Below, piece by piece: positions 5,810-7,218 of a DNA stretch of 7,218 nt. The translations under genes were made by a program, and so were the position numbers. The DNA is from CAZBDU01 sp964490725 (lineage in GTDB: Bacteria; Spirochaetota; Spirochaetia; SZUA-6; DRHE01), in NCBI GenBank assembly GCA_964490725.1, contig CAZBDU010000161.1, forward strand, positions 1 through 7,218, written 5' to 3'. Every line of letters begins with the position of its first letter. Position 1 is the first letter of the stretch. The notes beneath the pieces were generated by a model. The model saw nothing but the letters and a program-made list of their open reading frames with translations, did no database searches and was not told the DNA's origin.

Positions 5810-7210
5810 ATGAAGGACCCGCTCATCACCGCGCTCGACTACCTGCACAATCGGCAGGATCGCTTCCTGGAGGAGCTGCAGGAGCTGCTGGCCATTCCTT
5901 CCGTCTCCACGGATCCAGAGCGGGCGCAGGAGGTGCGCCGGGCGGCCAGGTGGCTGGCCGAAAAGCTCGCCTCACTGAACATGCGGGACGTAGAGGTCTT
6001 CCCCACGGAGAAGCACCCACTGGTGTACGGGCGGCTGGCGGCCGCCGATCCGGCTGCACCCACGATCCTGATCTACGGGCACTACGACGTCCAGCCCGCC
6101 GAACCCCTGGAGCTCTGGCAGAACGATCCCTTCGCTCCCGAGGTCCGGGAGGAGAACCTCTTCGGCCGAGGCGCCACGGACATGAAGGGGCAGCTGATGG
6201 CGGCGCTGAACGCCGTGGAGGCTGCACTGGCCGCCGGGGCCCCGCCGGTGAGCGTGAAGGTGCTCCTGGAGGGGGAGGAGGAGATCGGATCCACCCACCT
6301 CCGGGCTTTCATCGAATCGCACCGGGACCTGCTGGCCTCCACCTGCTGCCTCAACCCGGACGCAGGGATGATGGCCCCGGAGCTGCCCACCATCACCTAC
6401 GGGCTGCGGGGACTGGCCTATTTCGAGCTGCGCATCAAGGGGCCGGGCAGAGACCTGCACTCCGGCCTCTTCGGCGGTGCGGTGCACAATCCGGCCCAGG
6501 CCATGTGCGAGCTCATCGCCGGCATGCACGATCCCCGCGGCCGCGTGACGCTGCCCGGCTTCTACGACCCGGTGCGGCCCCTGGATCCCGCTGAGCGCGA
6601 TGAGCTGGCGAGGCTTCCCGTGGGGGACTCGGATTACCTCCGCAACACCGGCGTCCCGCAGCTCTGGGGAGAGAGCGGCTACACGGCGCTGGAACGCGCC
6701 GCCGCCCGCCCCACCCTGGAGGTCAACGGCATCGGCTCCGGGTTCGTGGGACAGGGCACCAAGACCGTTCTGCCCGCCGCGGCGGTGGCCAAGCTGTCCA
6801 TGCGGCTGGTACCCGATCAGGACCCGGACCGGGTGGATGAGCAGCTGCGGGAATACCTGCGGGAGCAGGTGCCCCCCACCGTGCGCTGGGAGCTGGAGCG
6901 CCTGGCCGGCAGCCCACCCTCGATCTCGGACCGGGAGTCTGCCGCCCTGCGCGCCCTGGCGGCGGCCATGGAGGCGGTGTGGGGCCGCAAGCCCCTGTTC
7001 CGCCGGGAAGGCGGGAGCGTGCCGGTGGTGGCCTACCTCCAGCAGCTGCTGGGCGTGGAGAGCCTTCTCACCGGGTTTTCCCTCCCGGAAGACAACATGC
7101 ACGCCCCGAACGAGAAGCTCCACCTGCCCACCTGGCTGCGGGGGATGGAATGCCTCCTGCGCTTCCTCTTCGCAGTGGCGGAAGCGGCGGGCAGCCCGCG
7201 GCAGGAGTAG
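5810..7210 (+). CDS. M20-family zinc dipeptidase (carnosine dipeptidase/DUG1-like)
   Basis: This 466-residue metallopeptidase should hydrolyse dipeptides or related small amides in the cytoplasm for amino-acid recovery. The metal-site residues are in order: His91 and catalytic Asp93 in YGHYDVQP, bridging Asp124 in GRGATDMKG, general base Glu157 and ligand Glu158 in EGEEEIGS, Asp184 in LNPDAGM, and His431 in PEDNMHAPNE. His217 in RDLHSGLFGG fits the residue that reaches the active site from the dimerisation (lid) domain, which is inserted roughly between residues 205 and 370. ITYGLRGLAYFEL is also typical of the CNDP2/DUG1 branch. Length matches full family members and no signal peptide is present. 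The ATG at 5810 is the only sensible start, although no ribosome site precedes it; a -10-like box seven bases upstream points to leaderless translation. It is divergent from the molybdoenzyme, with 61 bases between the start codons. Exact substrate is unknown; related M20 enzymes include deacylases and carboxypeptidases. The gene is complete, with eight bases left in the window. Confidence 0.95.
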   Translation: MKDPLITALDYLHNRQDRFLEELQELLAIPSVSTDPERAQEVRRAARWLAEKLASLNMRDVEVFPTEKHPLVYGRLAAADPAAPTILIYGHYDVQPAEPLELWQNDPFAPEVREENLFGRGATDMKGQLMAALNAVEAALAAGAPPVSVKVLLEGEEEIGSTHLRAFIESHRDLLASTCCLNPDAGMMAPELPTITYGLRGLAYFELRIKGPGRDLHSGLFGGAVHNPAQAMCELIAGMHDPRGRVTLPGFYDPVRPLDPAERDELARLPVGDSDYLRNTGVPQLWGESGYTALERAAARPTLEVNGIGSGFVGQGTKTVLPAAAVAKLSMRLVPDQDPDRVDEQLREYLREQVPPTVRWELERLAGSPPSISDRESAALRALAAAMEAVWGRKPLFRREGGSVPVVAYLQQLLGVESLLTGFSLPEDNMHAPNEKLHLPTWLRGMECLLRFLFAVAEAAGSPRQE

Positions 7211-7218
7211 CCGGCCGG

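Noticed and set aside
4148..5848. Open frame of 566 codons on the minus strand overlapping the molybdoenzyme in another frame
   Set aside because: The product is dominated by Gly, Ala, Arg and Pro and lacks motifs, whereas the overlapping frame carries the Fe-S and cofactor-binding signatures.
4381..6594. Open frame of 737 codons on the plus strand running through the molybdoenzyme and into the dipeptidase
   Set aside because: It crosses the divergent promoter region and two genes with clear catalytic motifs in other frames. Its own product is low-complexity and matches no known family, so it is a shadow of GC-rich codon structure.
7211..7218. CCGGCCGG at the window end resembling the GGCCGGCC at 148-155
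   Set aside because: The shared string, counting one preceding base, is only eight bases (149-156 and 7210-7217). In DNA of this composition that is expected by chance, so it does not support circularity or an attachment site.

Overview
The window holds four intact protein-coding genes and one broken gene end from a GC-rich bacterium, probably an environmental or metagenomic contig. The intact genes use strongly G/C-ending codons. The soluble multi-PAS/GAF NarL-type histidine kinase and the possibly leaderless dipeptidase gene would fit a Chloroflexota-like or other GC-rich Terrabacteria lineage. That placement is only an inference: no RNA gene or marker protein is present to fix the taxon.

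Layout. (1) Positions 6-140 encode the first 45 residues of a family-4-type glycosyltransferase. The similarity stops abruptly, and base composition jumps there from about 49% GC (59 of 120 bases) to about 87% GC (52 of the next 60). This is a gene remnant or a chimeric contig join. (2) Positions 250-3114 (+) encode a 954-residue soluble histidine kinase with the order PAS-GAF-PAS-PAS-GAF-HisKA_3-HATPase. (3) Convergent to it, 12 bases away, is a PrxQ/Bcp peroxiredoxin (3127-3585, -). (4) Upstream of that on the same strand is a DmsA-like molybdopterin oxidoreductase with an Fe-S cysteine motif but no Tat signal (3664-5748, -). (5) Divergent from it is an M20-family zinc dipeptidase (5810-7210, +), which runs almost to the window end.

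How the genes may work together. Peroxiredoxin and molybdoenzyme form a same-strand redox pair, though a good -35/-10 match over the molybdoenzyme stop codon suggests the peroxiredoxin has its own promoter. Molybdoenzyme and dipeptidase share a very short divergent control region with a perfect 12-bp palindrome lying inside the spacers of both predicted promoters. The kinase has no response regulator in the window, so its partner and signal are unknown.

I found no RNA gene, CRISPR array, insertion sequence or phage gene. I do not see a clearly new multi-gene system. The points most worth a second look are the broken glycosyltransferase junction, the compact divergent promoter region, the hairpin carrying both convergent stop codons, and the Tat-less orphan molybdoenzyme.
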